From NCBI RefSeq assembly GCF_001542405.1, contig NZ_LNCD01000082.1, positions 186,001 to 250,000 on the forward strand: DNA of 64,000 nucleotides, given 5' to 3'. Shown one piece after another: positions 54,224-62,017 of the stretch. The stretch's first letter is position 1; each line of letters opens with the position of its first letter. This DNA is from Rhizobium altiplani. Its GTDB lineage: Bacteria; Pseudomonadota; Alphaproteobacteria; Rhizobiales; Rhizobiaceae. The notes beneath the pieces are model-generated. The model saw only the letters and a program-made list of their open reading frames with translations, was not told where the DNA came from and searched no databases. Made by a program: the position numbers and the translations under genes.

Positions 54224-54379
54224 TTAGTACTGGCTCATTACCGCCGCACGAGCCGACGCATAAGGGCCATATACCTTGGACGCATCCACTTTGTGATCGT
54301 AAAGCGCGACAGTCGCTGCAAGCATACCAGTCATCATTACCATCCAGACAGCATTAATCATGGTAATTTTATTGGGCAT
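54224..54379 (-). CDS. Very small membrane protein (51 aa)
   Basis: ATG at 54379 is preceded by AAGGAAGAAG. The product (MPNKITMINAVWMVMMTGML...) has one hydrophobic segment at about residues 7-27, rich in Met, and a soluble tail ending ARAAVMSQY. No known family. It lies 33 bases before the 44-aa gene, and about 100 bases downstream of a 38-bp box (54482-54519) that also precedes the 73-aa gene. Confidence 0.58.
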   Translation of the reverse strand: MPNKITMINAVWMVMMTGMLAATVALYDHKVDASKVYGPYASARAAVMSQY

Positions 54380-54466
54380 ATCTTCTTCCTTGTGCGGCGT
54401 ATCGCGTTACGCTGGTTGAGTGAACGCATGCGTGCGAAAATGGTTCCAGGGATATTGACGGGTCGT

Positions 54467-54688
54467 TTAGCAAGGCCGTTCTGAAGCGACCTTGAATGCG
54501 CCGTTCATCTGGCATTCAGAATCCTTAATCGGTTTAAACGCCACATTTCCTGTCTTACGCACGATTGCATAATGTTCCCGTACGCTTGGCCGCACCCAAC
54601 TTGCATCCTGCATTTCCCGCACGTAGCCGTGGAAAAATTCGGCAAGCAGCGAGACGATGACAGCGAATGCAACAAGGATGATCAGCAT
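54467..54688 (-). CDS. Small membrane protein (73 aa)
   Basis: With the start at 54688 the product begins with a membrane segment (MLIILVAFAVIVSLLAEFF) and continues with a basic soluble part ending NGAFKVASERPC. An upstream extension of 45 codons is in frame but runs through a regulatory box and an eight-pair hairpin (CCGATGTC/GACATCGG at 54708-54728), so I leave it out. The ribosome site is weak (GGAAAACGCCC). The last dozen codons overlap box copy A. No known family. Confidence 0.5.
   Translation of the reverse strand: MLIILVAFAVIVSLLAEFFHGYVREMQDASWVRPSVREHYAIVRKTGNVAFKPIKDSECQMNGAFKVASERPC
54482..54519 (-). promoter_or_regulatory. Repeated 38-bp box, copy A (before the 51-aa gene)
   Basis: On the minus strand it begins CTGAATGCCAGATGAACGG. 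The CTGAA and ATGAA half-sites are 11 bases apart, the spacing used by OmpR/PhoB-type response regulators, and an inverted GCATTCA follows. By eye 30 of 38 bases match copy B. It ends 102 bases before the 51-aa gene. Confidence 0.5.
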
Positions 54689-54760
54689 GGGCGTTTTCCG
54701 GGGCTGACCGATGTCGGAATGACATCGGGTGTTGACGGTCTCAACTATAGCGAGCCGGTC

Positions 54761-54798
54761 TGAAGCCGCCTTGAATGCTGCATTCATCCGCCGTTCAG
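54761..54798 (-). promoter_or_regulatory. Repeated 38-bp box, copy B (before the 73-aa gene)
   Basis: On the minus strand it begins CTGAACGGCGGATGAATGC, with the same 11-base spacing of TGAA half-sites as copy A. It contains a palindrome TGAATGC-T-GCATTCA on the other strand. It ends 72 bases before the 73-aa gene and lies about 70 bases from the divergent coaD start. Confidence 0.5.
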
Positions 54799-54867
54799 CG
54801 ATCGGCAAATGACTTGCGGGCAACCGTCATCCATGACAAAAGGGCGTCGAAACAAATGGCTAGGCCA

Positions 54868-55362
54868 ATGACGACAGCTTTTTATCCGGGGTCGTTCGAC
54901 CCGATCACCAACGGACATCTGGATGTTCTTGTCCAGGCGCTGAGCGTTGCGTCCAAGGTTATCGTCGCGATCGGCGTTCATCCCGGCAAGGCGCCGCTCT
55001 TTTCCTTCGATGAGAGGGCGAATCTCATTCTCCAGTCGCTCGCGGAAGCAATGCCTGAAAAGACCGGCGACATCTCAGTCGTTGCATTCGACAATCTCGT
55101 CGTCGACGCGGCGCGATCCCATAGCGCGACCCTACTGATCCGCGGCCTCAGGGACGGCACCGATCTCGACTATGAAATGCAGATGGCCGGGATGAACCGC
55201 CAGATGGCGCCCGACATTCAAACGATCTTTCTGCCAGCCGGAACGGCCTCGCGGCCCATAACCGCCACATTGGTCCGGCAAATCGCTGCCATGGGAGGCG
55301 ACGTCAGCGCCTTTGTGCCGGCTGCCGTCTTGAAAGCTCTTCAATCCAAGCGCAAATCCTAG
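54868..55362 (+). CDS. coaD: Phosphopantetheine adenylyltransferase
   Basis: CoaD adenylylates 4'-phosphopantetheine in the penultimate step of coenzyme A synthesis. The 164-aa product (MTTAFYPGSFDPITNGH) has the nucleotidyltransferase TNGH motif at 14-17, IRGLRDGTDLDYEMQMAGMNR near 88-108 and the C-terminal TATLVRQIAAMGG segment. An ATG four codons upstream (54856) is possible; MTTAFYPGSF is the usual rhizobial start. Two cyclophilin genes follow on the same strand. Confidence 0.95.
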   Translation: MTTAFYPGSFDPITNGHLDVLVQALSVASKVIVAIGVHPGKAPLFSFDERANLILQSLAEAMPEKTGDISVVAFDNLVVDAARSHSATLLIRGLRDGTDLDYEMQMAGMNRQMAPDIQTIFLPAGTASRPITATLVRQIAAMGGDVSAFVPAAVLKALQSKRKS

Positions 55363-55390
55363 GCGACCTTTTCGCCGCAACGGAGCCATT

Positions 55391-55960
55391 ATGAAACTTT
55401 TCTCTTTCGCATTTGCAGCCGTGCTTTCCCTTGCCTCGTTCGCGGGCGCCGCATTCGCGCAGTCCGGCAACACGCTGACGATCCAGCTGAAAGACGGTCC
55501 GGTCGTGATCCAGCTTATGCCGGACGTCGCGCCGAAGCACGTCGCGCAGATCGAAGCGCTCGCCAAGAAGGGCGCGTATGACAACGTCGCCTTCCATCGC
55601 GTCATCGAAGGCTTCATGGCCCAGACCGGCGACGTGAAGTTTGGCAACATGGAAAAGGGCTTCGATGCGAGCCGTGCCGGTACCGGTGGCTCCGACCTGC
55701 CTGACCTGCCGGCCGAATTCTCGAAGACGCCTTTCGTGCGGGGTACGGTCGGTATGGCCCGCTCGCAGGACCCGAACTCGGCGAACTCCCAGTTCTTTAT
55801 CATGTTTGCTGATGGCTCCTTCCTCAACGGCCAGTACACGGTTGTTGGCAAGGTCGTCTCCGGCATGGAGAATGTCGACAAGATCAAGCGCGGCGAGGGT
55901 CAGAACGGCGAAGTCAGCAATCCCGACCGGATGATCAAGGTCACCGTCGGCAGCAAGTAA
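55391..55960 (+). CDS. Periplasmic cyclophilin-type peptidyl-prolyl isomerase
   Basis: This 189-aa cyclophilin has a signal peptide (residues 1-25, ending GAAFAQ), so it works in the periplasm. The catalytic core is complete: NVAFHRVIEGFMAQTGD near residues 58-74, the GMARSQDPNSANSQFFI segment and the GKVVSGMENVDKIK end. It starts 28 bases after coaD and is followed 26 bases later by a cytoplasmic paralogue. Confidence 0.93.
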   Translation: MKLFSFAFAAVLSLASFAGAAFAQSGNTLTIQLKDGPVVIQLMPDVAPKHVAQIEALAKKGAYDNVAFHRVIEGFMAQTGDVKFGNMEKGFDASRAGTGGSDLPDLPAEFSKTPFVRGTVGMARSQDPNSANSQFFIMFADGSFLNGQYTVVGKVVSGMENVDKIKRGEGQNGEVSNPDRMIKVTVGSK

Positions 55961-55986
55961 GTTTCAAGACAAGTAGGAGAAGAAGA

Positions 55987-56496
55987 ATGGCCGAGATCAA
56001 GGATCCCGAAAACACCATCATCCTGGAAACCACCAAGGGTAAGGTTGTCATCCAGTTGCTGCCGGAAGTAGCGCCGGAACATGTCGCCCGCATCAAGGAA
56101 CTCGCTCGCGAGAAGGCCTATGACAACGTTGTCTTCCATCGCGTCATCAACGATTTCATGGCGCAGACCGGTGACGTGAAGTTCGGCAAGAAGGGCGGCG
56201 AGAGCTTCAACCCGAGCCGCGCCGGCATGGGCGGTTCCGAGAAGCCCGACCTCAAGGCTGAGTTCTCGGCGGTCAGCCACGTCAGAGGCACGTGCTCGAT
56301 GGCCCGCTCCCAGAACCCGAACTCTGCCAATTCGCAGTTCTTCATTTGCTTCACCGATGCTCCTTGGCTGAACAAGCAGTACTCCGTCTGGGGTCAGGTC
56401 ATCGAAGGCATGGACAACGTCGACAAGATCAAGAAGGGCGAGCCGGTCGTCGATCCGGACTCGATCGTCTCGATGCGGGTTGCCGCTGACGTCTGA
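55987..56496 (+). CDS. ppiB: Cytoplasmic cyclophilin-type peptidyl-prolyl isomerase
   Basis: The 169-aa protein lacks a signal peptide and is a cytoplasmic cyclophilin. Its core, NVVFHRVINDFMAQTGDVKFG and SMARSQNPNSANSQFFICF, is very close to that of the periplasmic paralogue upstream, which suggests a tandem duplication followed by gain or loss of the export signal. TAGGAGAAGAAG precedes the ATG. The unit ends in a terminator before queA. Confidence 0.94.
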   Translation: MAEIKDPENTIILETTKGKVVIQLLPEVAPEHVARIKELAREKAYDNVVFHRVINDFMAQTGDVKFGKKGGESFNPSRAGMGGSEKPDLKAEFSAVSHVRGTCSMARSQNPNSANSQFFICFTDAPWLNKQYSVWGQVIEGMDNVDKIKKGEPVVDPDSIVSMRVAADV

Positions 56497-56510
56497 TTGT
56501 GATTTTTGCT

Positions 56511-56547
56511 GAAACCCGCCCTTGCGCGAAAGCGTGGGGCGGGTTTC
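56511..56547 (+). terminator. Terminator between ppiB and queA
   Basis: Stem GAAACCCGCC/GGCGGGTTTC with an inner CGC-GAAA-GCG stem-loop, followed by GCTTTG. The T tract is weak, so some read-through into queA is likely. Confidence 0.72.
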
Positions 56548-56567
56548 GCTTTGCCTGGATTTGAGTG

Positions 56568-57650
56568 ATGCGCGTAGACCTCTTTGATTTCGACCTGCCG
56601 GATGAACGGATCGCCCTGCGGCCCGCCGAGCCGCGCGATAGCGCGCGCCTGCTCGTCGTCGACCCGGCGGACGAAGTGCAGCTGTCGGACCATCGGGTTA
56701 GCGATTTGCTCAGCTTTCTAAGGGCAGGGGACGCGCTCGTCTTCAACGACACCAAGGTGATCCCGGCGCAGCTCGAGGGCATCCGTTATCGTGAGGGCGC
56801 CGGCGGTCAGCAGGTTTCGGCAACGCTGCATATGCGCACCGGCACCAGCCGCTGGAAGGCTTTTGCCAAGCCCGGTAAGCGCATCAAGATCGGTGATCGC
56901 ATCTCATTTGGCCATGACGGCACCAGCTGCCTGCTCGGCAAGCTCGAATGCACGGTCGAGGAAAAAGGCGAGGGCGGCGAAGTCACCCTTGCCTTCGACC
57001 TGTCTGGGCCGATGCTCGACGAGGCCATCCATTCCGTCGGACATATTCCGTTGCCACCCTACATCGCCGCCAAACGCGCCGAGGATGAACGCGACCGCGC
57101 CGACTACCAGACCATCTATGCGCGCGAGGAAGGCGCCGTCGCCGCTCCCACGGCCGGACTTCACTTCACGCCCGCGCTTTTCGACGCGATCGACAAGGCT
57201 GGGGTCGAGCGCCATTTCGTGACGCTACATGTCGGCGCCGGCACCTTCTTGCCAGTCAAAGCGGACGATACCGATGACCACAAGATGCATCTCGAAAGCG
57301 GCTATGTCAGCGCCGAAACGGCTGCGAGCCTCAATGCCGTGAAGGCGAGGGGCGGGCGCATCATCTGTGTGGGCACGACTTCGCTACGGCTGATCGAAAG
57401 TGCTGCGCAGGACAATGGCGAGATCCGGGCCTGGGCCGGCGCCACGGGTATCTTCATCACGCCAGGCTACCGCTTCAAGGCGGTTGACATGCTGATGACG
57501 AACTTCCATTTGCCCCGATCGACCCTGTTCATGCTCGTTTCGGCCTTTGCCGGCTTCGAGACCATGCATGCAGCCTATCAGCACGCGATTTCGACGGGCT
57601 ACCGCTTCTATTCCTATGGCGATTCCAGCCTTCTTTTCCGGAAAGACTAA
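56568..57650 (+). CDS. queA: tRNA preQ1(34) S-adenosylmethionine ribosyltransferase-isomerase QueA
   Basis: QueA moves a ribosyl group from SAM to preQ1 in tRNA, making epoxyqueuosine. The 360-aa product (start MRVDLFDFDLPDERIAL; a GTG one codon earlier is possible) has the family segments RPAEPRDSARLLVV, DALVFNDTKVIPAQL near 50-64 and PTAGLHFTPALF near 190-201. The C-terminal NFHLPRSTLFMLVSAFAG segment is also present. tgt begins one base after its stop, so the two queuosine genes are one unit. Confidence 0.97.
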   Translation: MRVDLFDFDLPDERIALRPAEPRDSARLLVVDPADEVQLSDHRVSDLLSFLRAGDALVFNDTKVIPAQLEGIRYREGAGGQQVSATLHMRTGTSRWKAFAKPGKRIKIGDRISFGHDGTSCLLGKLECTVEEKGEGGEVTLAFDLSGPMLDEAIHSVGHIPLPPYIAAKRAEDERDRADYQTIYAREEGAVAAPTAGLHFTPALFDAIDKAGVERHFVTLHVGAGTFLPVKADDTDDHKMHLESGYVSAETAASLNAVKARGGRIICVGTTSLRLIESAAQDNGEIRAWAGATGIFITPGYRFKAVDMLMTNFHLPRSTLFMLVSAFAGFETMHAAYQHAISTGYRFYSYGDSSLLFRKD

Positions 57651-58781
57651 ATGACCGAGAACTTTCAGTTCACCCTCAAGAAGACTGACGCCGGTGCTCG
57701 CCTGGGCGAGGTCTCGATGCCGCGGGGCACGATCCGCACGCCGGCCTTCATGCCCGTCGGCACCGTCGGTACCGTTAAGGCCGTGTATCTCGACCAGGTT
57801 CGCGACACGGGCGCCGACATCATCCTCGGCAATACCTATCATCTCATGCTGCGCCCTACAGCGGAACGCGTGGCCCGGCTCGGTGGTCTGCACAGGCTGA
57901 TCCGCTGGGAGCATCCGATCCTGACCGATTCCGGCGGGTTCCAGGTGATGTCGCTCTCGGGTCTCCGCAAGCTCGATGAGCAGGGCGTAACCTTCAAGTC
58001 GCATGTCGACGGCAGCCTGCATCACATGTCGCCGGAGCGCTCGATCGAGATCCAGGGACTGCTCGATTCCGACATCCAGATGCAGCTTGACGAGTGCGTG
58101 GCGCTGCCGGCGGAACCGCGGGAAATCGAGCGCGCCATGGAGCTGTCGCTGCGCTGGGCGGAGCGTTGCAAGGTCGCCTTCGGCAACCAGCCGGGTAAAG
58201 CCATGTTCGGGATCGTGCAGGGCGGGGATGTACCCGCGCTGCGCGTCCGGTCGGCCGCGGCACTGACCGATCTCGATCTCAAGGGCTACGCGGTCGGCGG
58301 TCTCGCCGTTGGCGAGCCGCAGGAGGTCATGCTGAAGATGCTCGAGGAGACCCTTCCGGTATTGCCAACGGAGAAGCCGCGCTATCTCATGGGCGTCGGT
58401 ACGCCTGACGATATCCTGAAGTCCGTCGCTCGCGGCATCGACATGTTCGACTGCGTGATGCCGACCCGCTCTGGCCGTCACGGGCTTGCCTTTACACGTC
58501 GCGGCAAGGTCAACATCCGCAATGCCCGTCACGCAGAGGATATGCGGCCGCTCGACGAACAATCGAACTGCCCGGCATCGCGCGACTACTCGCGTGCCTA
58601 CCTGCACCACCTCGTGCGCGCCAATGAGGCCCTCGGCGGCATGCTGCTCTCCTGGCACAATCTCGCCTATTACCAGGAGCTGATGCAGGGCATCCGCAAG
58701 TCGATCGTCGAAGGCCGTTTCGTCGATTTCATGGCCGAGACCATGGAGGAATGGGCGAGGGGCGATCTCGATCCAGTCTGA
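57651..58781 (+). CDS. tgt: tRNA-guanine transglycosylase
   Basis: Tgt exchanges guanine 34 for preQ1 in tRNAs with GUN anticodons. The 376-aa protein has the TIM-barrel landmarks NTYHLMLRP, DSGGFQVMSL (first catalytic Asp) and DMFDCVMPTR (nucleophile Asp). The region that normally binds zinc as C-x-C-x2-C-x25-H reads SNCPASRDYSRAYLHHL: Cys305 and Cys310 positions are Ser, only Cys307 and His336 remain. I remember similar sequences from other rhizobia, so this is probably a lineage trait, not a mutation. Confidence 0.96.
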   Translation: MTENFQFTLKKTDAGARLGEVSMPRGTIRTPAFMPVGTVGTVKAVYLDQVRDTGADIILGNTYHLMLRPTAERVARLGGLHRLIRWEHPILTDSGGFQVMSLSGLRKLDEQGVTFKSHVDGSLHHMSPERSIEIQGLLDSDIQMQLDECVALPAEPREIERAMELSLRWAERCKVAFGNQPGKAMFGIVQGGDVPALRVRSAAALTDLDLKGYAVGGLAVGEPQEVMLKMLEETLPVLPTEKPRYLMGVGTPDDILKSVARGIDMFDCVMPTRSGRHGLAFTRRGKVNIRNARHAEDMRPLDEQSNCPASRDYSRAYLHHLVRANEALGGMLLSWHNLAYYQELMQGIRKSIVEGRFVDFMAETMEEWARGDLDPV

Positions 58782-58787
58782 GCCGCC

Positions 58788-59132
58788 TTAAGTTTCGGCA
58801 AACTGGTCATAGGCGCGCAGCGCGTCTGCGGCATACATCAACGCTGGGCCACCGCCCATATAAACACTCATCGCCATGACCTCGGCGACCTCTTCACGAG
58901 TGGCGCCGAGTTCTTTCAATGCCTTGGCGTGAAAGCCGATGCAGCCGTCGCAGCGCTGAGTGACGCCGATCGCCAACGCGATCAGTTCCTTCGTCTTCTT
59001 GTCGAGGGCGCCATCGCCGCTTGCGCCCTTCGCTAGTGCGTAGAAGCCTTGCATGGCCTCCGGCGCCAGCTTTCTCAGTTCTCCGGTATAGGCGGCGATA
59101 TCACGGGTGATCTGCTTGTAATCCTTGCTCAT
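58788..59132 (-). CDS. AhpD-like carboxymuconolactone decarboxylase family protein
   Basis: The 114-aa all-helical protein has the AhpD-type redox motif C-x2-C-x3-H as RCDGCIGFHAKAL (Cys61, Cys64, His68), preceded by KTKELIALAIGVT. This is the DUF/CMD branch with peroxidase-like disulfide chemistry, not the true decarboxylase. The start is 59132, with an equally possible Met one codon earlier. It is transcribed divergently from an ArsR regulator and a rhodanese gene across a 78-base gap holding a large palindrome, so it is likely under that regulator. Confidence 0.9.
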   Translation of the reverse strand: MSKDYKQITRDIAAYTGELRKLAPEAMQGFYALAKGASGDGALDKKTKELIALAIGVTQRCDGCIGFHAKALKELGATREEVAEVMAMSVYMGGGPALMYAADALRAYDQFAET

Positions 59133-59159
59133 CATTCTGTTTCCGTATTTCCTGCTTTT

Positions 59160-59197
59160 CATTTCGCAAAAATGTGATATCAATAGAATACGAAATG
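59160..59197. promoter_or_regulatory. Concentric palindrome, probable ArsR-family operator
   Basis: An outer repeat CATTTCG/CGAAATG and an inner TGATATCA share exactly the same centre (59178.5). The site fills the gap between the divergent AhpD-like and ArsR genes and would block both promoters. It ends 14 bases before the ArsR start codon. Confidence 0.6.
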
Positions 59198-59210
59198 TAA
59201 AGAGGCGCCG

Positions 59211-59516
59211 ATGACGGACTTCACGCTGGAGATGAGCGGCAAGGCGGAAGGGGCTGCGGAGTTCCTGAGTGGACTTGCAAGCCCGCACAGGCTGCTGATC
59301 CTCTGTCTTCTTGCCGCCGGCGAGAAGAGCGTTGGTACGCTGGTCGAGGAGACAGGCATCGGCCAGACCTCGATGTCGCAGCATCTGGCGAAATTGAAGA
59401 AGGAAGGCCTCGTCGATTTCCGGCGGGACCACCGTACGCTCTATTATTTTATCAACGATCCGGCGGCTCTGGAGATAATGGAAATTCTCTACAACCGCTT
59501 CTGCAGGAAGGTTTGA
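59211..59516 (+). CDS. ArsR-family regulator of the YgaV/BigR/SqrR type
   Basis: The 101-aa winged-helix protein begins with a helix and then LASPHRLLILCLLAAGEKSVGTL, the recognition helix TGIGQTSMSQHLAKLKKEGL and a wing DFRRDHRTLYYF. It has two cysteines, Cys32 in the second helix and Cys98 near the C terminus (YNRFCRK). This pair is placed as in BigR, SqrR and YgaV, which sense persulfide or redox state by disulfide or polysulfide formation rather than metal. The metal site of classical ArsR is absent. The YgaP-like rhodanese gene follows three bases later. Confidence 0.88.
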   Translation: MTDFTLEMSGKAEGAAEFLSGLASPHRLLILCLLAAGEKSVGTLVEETGIGQTSMSQHLAKLKKEGLVDFRRDHRTLYYFINDPAALEIMEILYNRFCRKV

Positions 59517-59519
59517 GCA

Positions 59520-60059
59520 ATGACGCAGTCGATGAAGGTGGTGACACCGCGCCAGGCGAAAGAGTGGATAGGTGCGGGCGAGGCGGTCCTGATCGACGTC
59601 CGCGAGCCGGAGGAGTTCCGCAGCGAGCATATCGCTTCGGCCCTTTCCCTGCCTCTGTCCGAGGTCGGAAACCTCACCCGAGTCCTTTCCGTCCCGGCCG
59701 GACGCAAGGTCGTATTCCAGTGCCTGAAGGGCGGTCGCGGCCAGCAAGCCTGCGAGCGGCTGGTAGCCCAGGAGGGAAGCGAGTATCCGGTCTTCAATCT
59801 CGAGGGCGGCATCGCTGCTTGGAAAGCGGAAGGCCTGCCGGTGGTCGGCACAGCCGCCCCGCGCCTAACGATTTTCCGTCAGGTCCAGATCGTCGTCGGC
59901 TTCCTCGTGCTGCTGTCGGTGCTTGCTGGTTTCTTCATCAGCCCAGCCGGCTTCGTCGTTGCCGGCCTGTTTGGCGCGGCGCTCGCCTTTGCCGGCATAT
60001 CCGGCTGGTGCGGCATGGCGAAGCTGCTCAACCTGATGCCTTGGAACCAGCCGGCCTGA
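59520..60059 (+). CDS. YgaP-like membrane-anchored rhodanese (rhodanese + DUF2892)
   Basis: The 179-aa protein has a rhodanese domain (about residues 1-105, LIDVREPEEFRSEHI at 24-38) with the active-site loop CLKGGRG starting at Cys68. Two membrane segments of the DUF2892 type follow in residues 118-170 (IVVGFLVLLSVLAGFFI and FVVAGLFGAALAFAG). This is the exact architecture of E. coli YgaP, a membrane sulfurtransferase encoded next to YgaV. Here too the regulator gene is directly upstream. It probably handles sulfane sulfur at the inner membrane. Confidence 0.92.
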   Translation: MTQSMKVVTPRQAKEWIGAGEAVLIDVREPEEFRSEHIASALSLPLSEVGNLTRVLSVPAGRKVVFQCLKGGRGQQACERLVAQEGSEYPVFNLEGGIAAWKAEGLPVVGTAAPRLTIFRQVQIVVGFLVLLSVLAGFFISPAGFVVAGLFGAALAFAGISGWCGMAKLLNLMPWNQPA

Positions 60060-60106
60060 TCTGAATTCCGAACGAAAAATCGCGAGAGGCTTTCCGCGGC
60101 ATTTCT

Positions 60107-60535
60107 TTAGATGCCTTTGCTTTCGGTATTTGGCACGATCTGCACACCGTTGATCTTGTAGCTTCCGTCAGGCTGACGCGCCAGCTGGTAGACGGCAGTC
60201 CAATCCTTGCCGTCACGGCCTGATATCAGCACCTCGTGATAGATCATCGCGCCATTGTCGATCGAGCGGCTGCGCCCAAAGGCATAATTGCCAGGGTGGT
60301 AAACCGGCTCATAGCTTTTCTTGACCATGGCGAAGAAGACGTTCTTGTCGGGGTAGATCGCCTTGATCCCGGGTGCGGCAAAGGAATAGGCCGTGTCGAC
60401 GTCGTCGTTCAGGAACGCCTTGATCTGCGCCTCGATCATCGTTCGCGTCGCATCGATCGGATCTTCGGCTTGAGCGGTCGCAAACAAAACGAAGGACGCG
60501 GCACACAGAATGAAAACTGCGAGAAAGGCGCGCAT
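60107..60535 (-). CDS. DUF4864 family exported protein
   Basis: The 142-aa product (start 60535) has a signal peptide (MRAFLAVFILCAASFVLFATAQA) and a small alpha/beta domain in the NTF2-like style: IEAQIKAFLNDDVDTAYSFAAPGIKAIYPDK, then DWTAVYQLARQPDGSYKINGVQIV. This matches DUF4864, common in Rhizobiales, with unknown role. The frame extends 22 codons upstream without a signal. It is convergent to the rhodanese gene. Confidence 0.82.
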   Translation of the reverse strand: MRAFLAVFILCAASFVLFATAQAEDPIDATRTMIEAQIKAFLNDDVDTAYSFAAPGIKAIYPDKNVFFAMVKKSYEPVYHPGNYAFGRSRSIDNGAMIYHEVLISGRDGKDWTAVYQLARQPDGSYKINGVQIVPNTESKGI

Positions 60536-60662
60536 GGCAACGGCTCCGGCTGTCCTAGGAATTCTAGGGCAGTCTACGCACAAGGAAAGAGCATAGATCA
60601 CCAGGCGGGGTGTTGGTAGGCGTGCTTCGTGCGCTATTCCTTACGGGATTGTGAGTTCATGC

Positions 60663-61755
60663 TGAACCGCGACTTTTGTGGCTCATCGAGCTAGCCGGCA
60701 TGTCTGATCTGCGCGAGCAGTTTCTTTCGGAAGACTTCGGCCGGGGTTCGATAGCCAAGGCATTTGCGGGGTGTTGCGTTAAGCCGGTTGCAGATCTCGA
60801 TCAGATCGGCATCTGTGACCGATAATGGATCGACCTCTCTCGAAAGCCATTTCCGGACGCGGCCATTGGTATTCTCGACGGTGCCTTTCTGCCACGGCGA
60901 TTGCGGGTCGCAGAACCAGGTTTGGGTGCCGATGCTCGCCTGAAGATACGGCCAATCCGTAAACTCCGTGCCACGGTCGAAGGTGATCGAGCCACGGGCT
61001 AGATGGGGTAGGGCCTTGAGGGCCTGTATGAGGCCGTCCATGACCGGACGTGACTGACGGTCGTTGTTACGCAGGAAGACCGCAAATCGGCTAACGCGCT
61101 CGACGAGCGACGTGACGTTGGCCTTTCCAAACTTCTTGCGGAACTGGATAAGATCACATTCCCAGTGCCCAAACTGTTTGCGGTCAGCAACAGTGTCGGG
61201 ACGACGCAAAATGTTCAGATCCGAGCTAAAGCGTCGACCGTGCTTGCGTCTGGCATGTCTTGGCCTGCGCCTGGCACGACGCTCCGGCAGATGTCGCCAC
61301 AGCTCGATCGCCTGGCCGTCGGCCGAGTATGCGAATTTGTAGATCGTCTCGTGGCTCACCGAGATCGGATGGTGCTCCAGGCGCATCCGACCGGCAATCT
61401 GCTGCGGTGACCAGCCGTGTACGATCCGCTCGATCACCGATTGCCGGACATGCGAGAAGCGCGCGAGCTTGCGCAGCTTTAAACGGCGATCACGGGCCAT
61501 CTGATGCGCGGTCACGCAGTAGTAGCCGCTGAGATCAGGAACTTCCTTGTCGACGAATATGTTGCGCCGGACTTCGCGAAAGATCGTCGAACGATGCCTT
61601 CCGAGCTTCTCTGCAATGGCGTCAATACTGAGCCCAGCCAACCTCCAACGGGCAATCTTACGGCGTTCGTCCAATCCAATCTGAGAGTAGGTGCGCTTCA
61701 TTGCATCGTCCTTGCAATTGATAACCCATTGAGATCATTAGCAAGTCGCACTTCA
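60663..61755 (-). mobile_element. IS30-family insertion sequence, apparently complete
   Basis: A single transposase gene is flanked by imperfect inverted repeats: TGAACCGCGACTT at 60663-60675 and, on the other strand, TGAAGTGCGACTT at 61755-61743 (11 of 13 bases equal). The outer boundaries are therefore about 1.09 kb apart, normal for IS30. I cannot see a clear 2-3 bp target duplication. It sits between two convergent genes and disrupts none. Confidence 0.75.
60691..61701 (-). CDS. IS30-family transposase
   Basis: The 336-aa transposase has an N-terminal helix-turn-helix (YSQIGLDERRKIARWRLAG and IDAIAEKLGRHRSTIFREVRR) and a DDE catalytic core with Asp183 in HWECDLIQF, Asp242 in TFDRGTEF and Glu276 in KGTVENTNGRVRKWL. 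The reading frame is intact, so it may be active. Nothing else is carried by the element. Confidence 0.93.
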   Translation of the reverse strand: MKRTYSQIGLDERRKIARWRLAGLSIDAIAEKLGRHRSTIFREVRRNIFVDKEVPDLSGYYCVTAHQMARDRRLKLRKLARFSHVRQSVIERIVHGWSPQQIAGRMRLEHHPISVSHETIYKFAYSADGQAIELWRHLPERRARRRPRHARRKHGRRFSSDLNILRRPDTVADRKQFGHWECDLIQFRKKFGKANVTSLVERVSRFAVFLRNNDRQSRPVMDGLIQALKALPHLARGSITFDRGTEFTDWPYLQASIGTQTWFCDPQSPWQKGTVENTNGRVRKWLSREVDPLSVTDADLIEICNRLNATPRKCLGYRTPAEVFRKKLLAQIRHAG

Positions 61756-62017
61756 TTCTAGAACCCACCCGGCTACATCCATAGATCGGATAAGATAGAT
61801 TATGGAACCATCACTTATCTAGATCTGCGAAGGAGCGCATAACTATCAGCCGTACGCCAACATCGCCAAATCGCTTTTTCTTTCGGCGCTTATCGCTGGA
61901 TGCTGATGTGCCGATTAAATCACTTCGCGCTTTCAGCGCCAGCGAAACAACAAAAACCGCGACACCTCAACAACAGGCAAACTGCGATCGTTACACCGCG
62001 CGACATCATGCAGGTCG

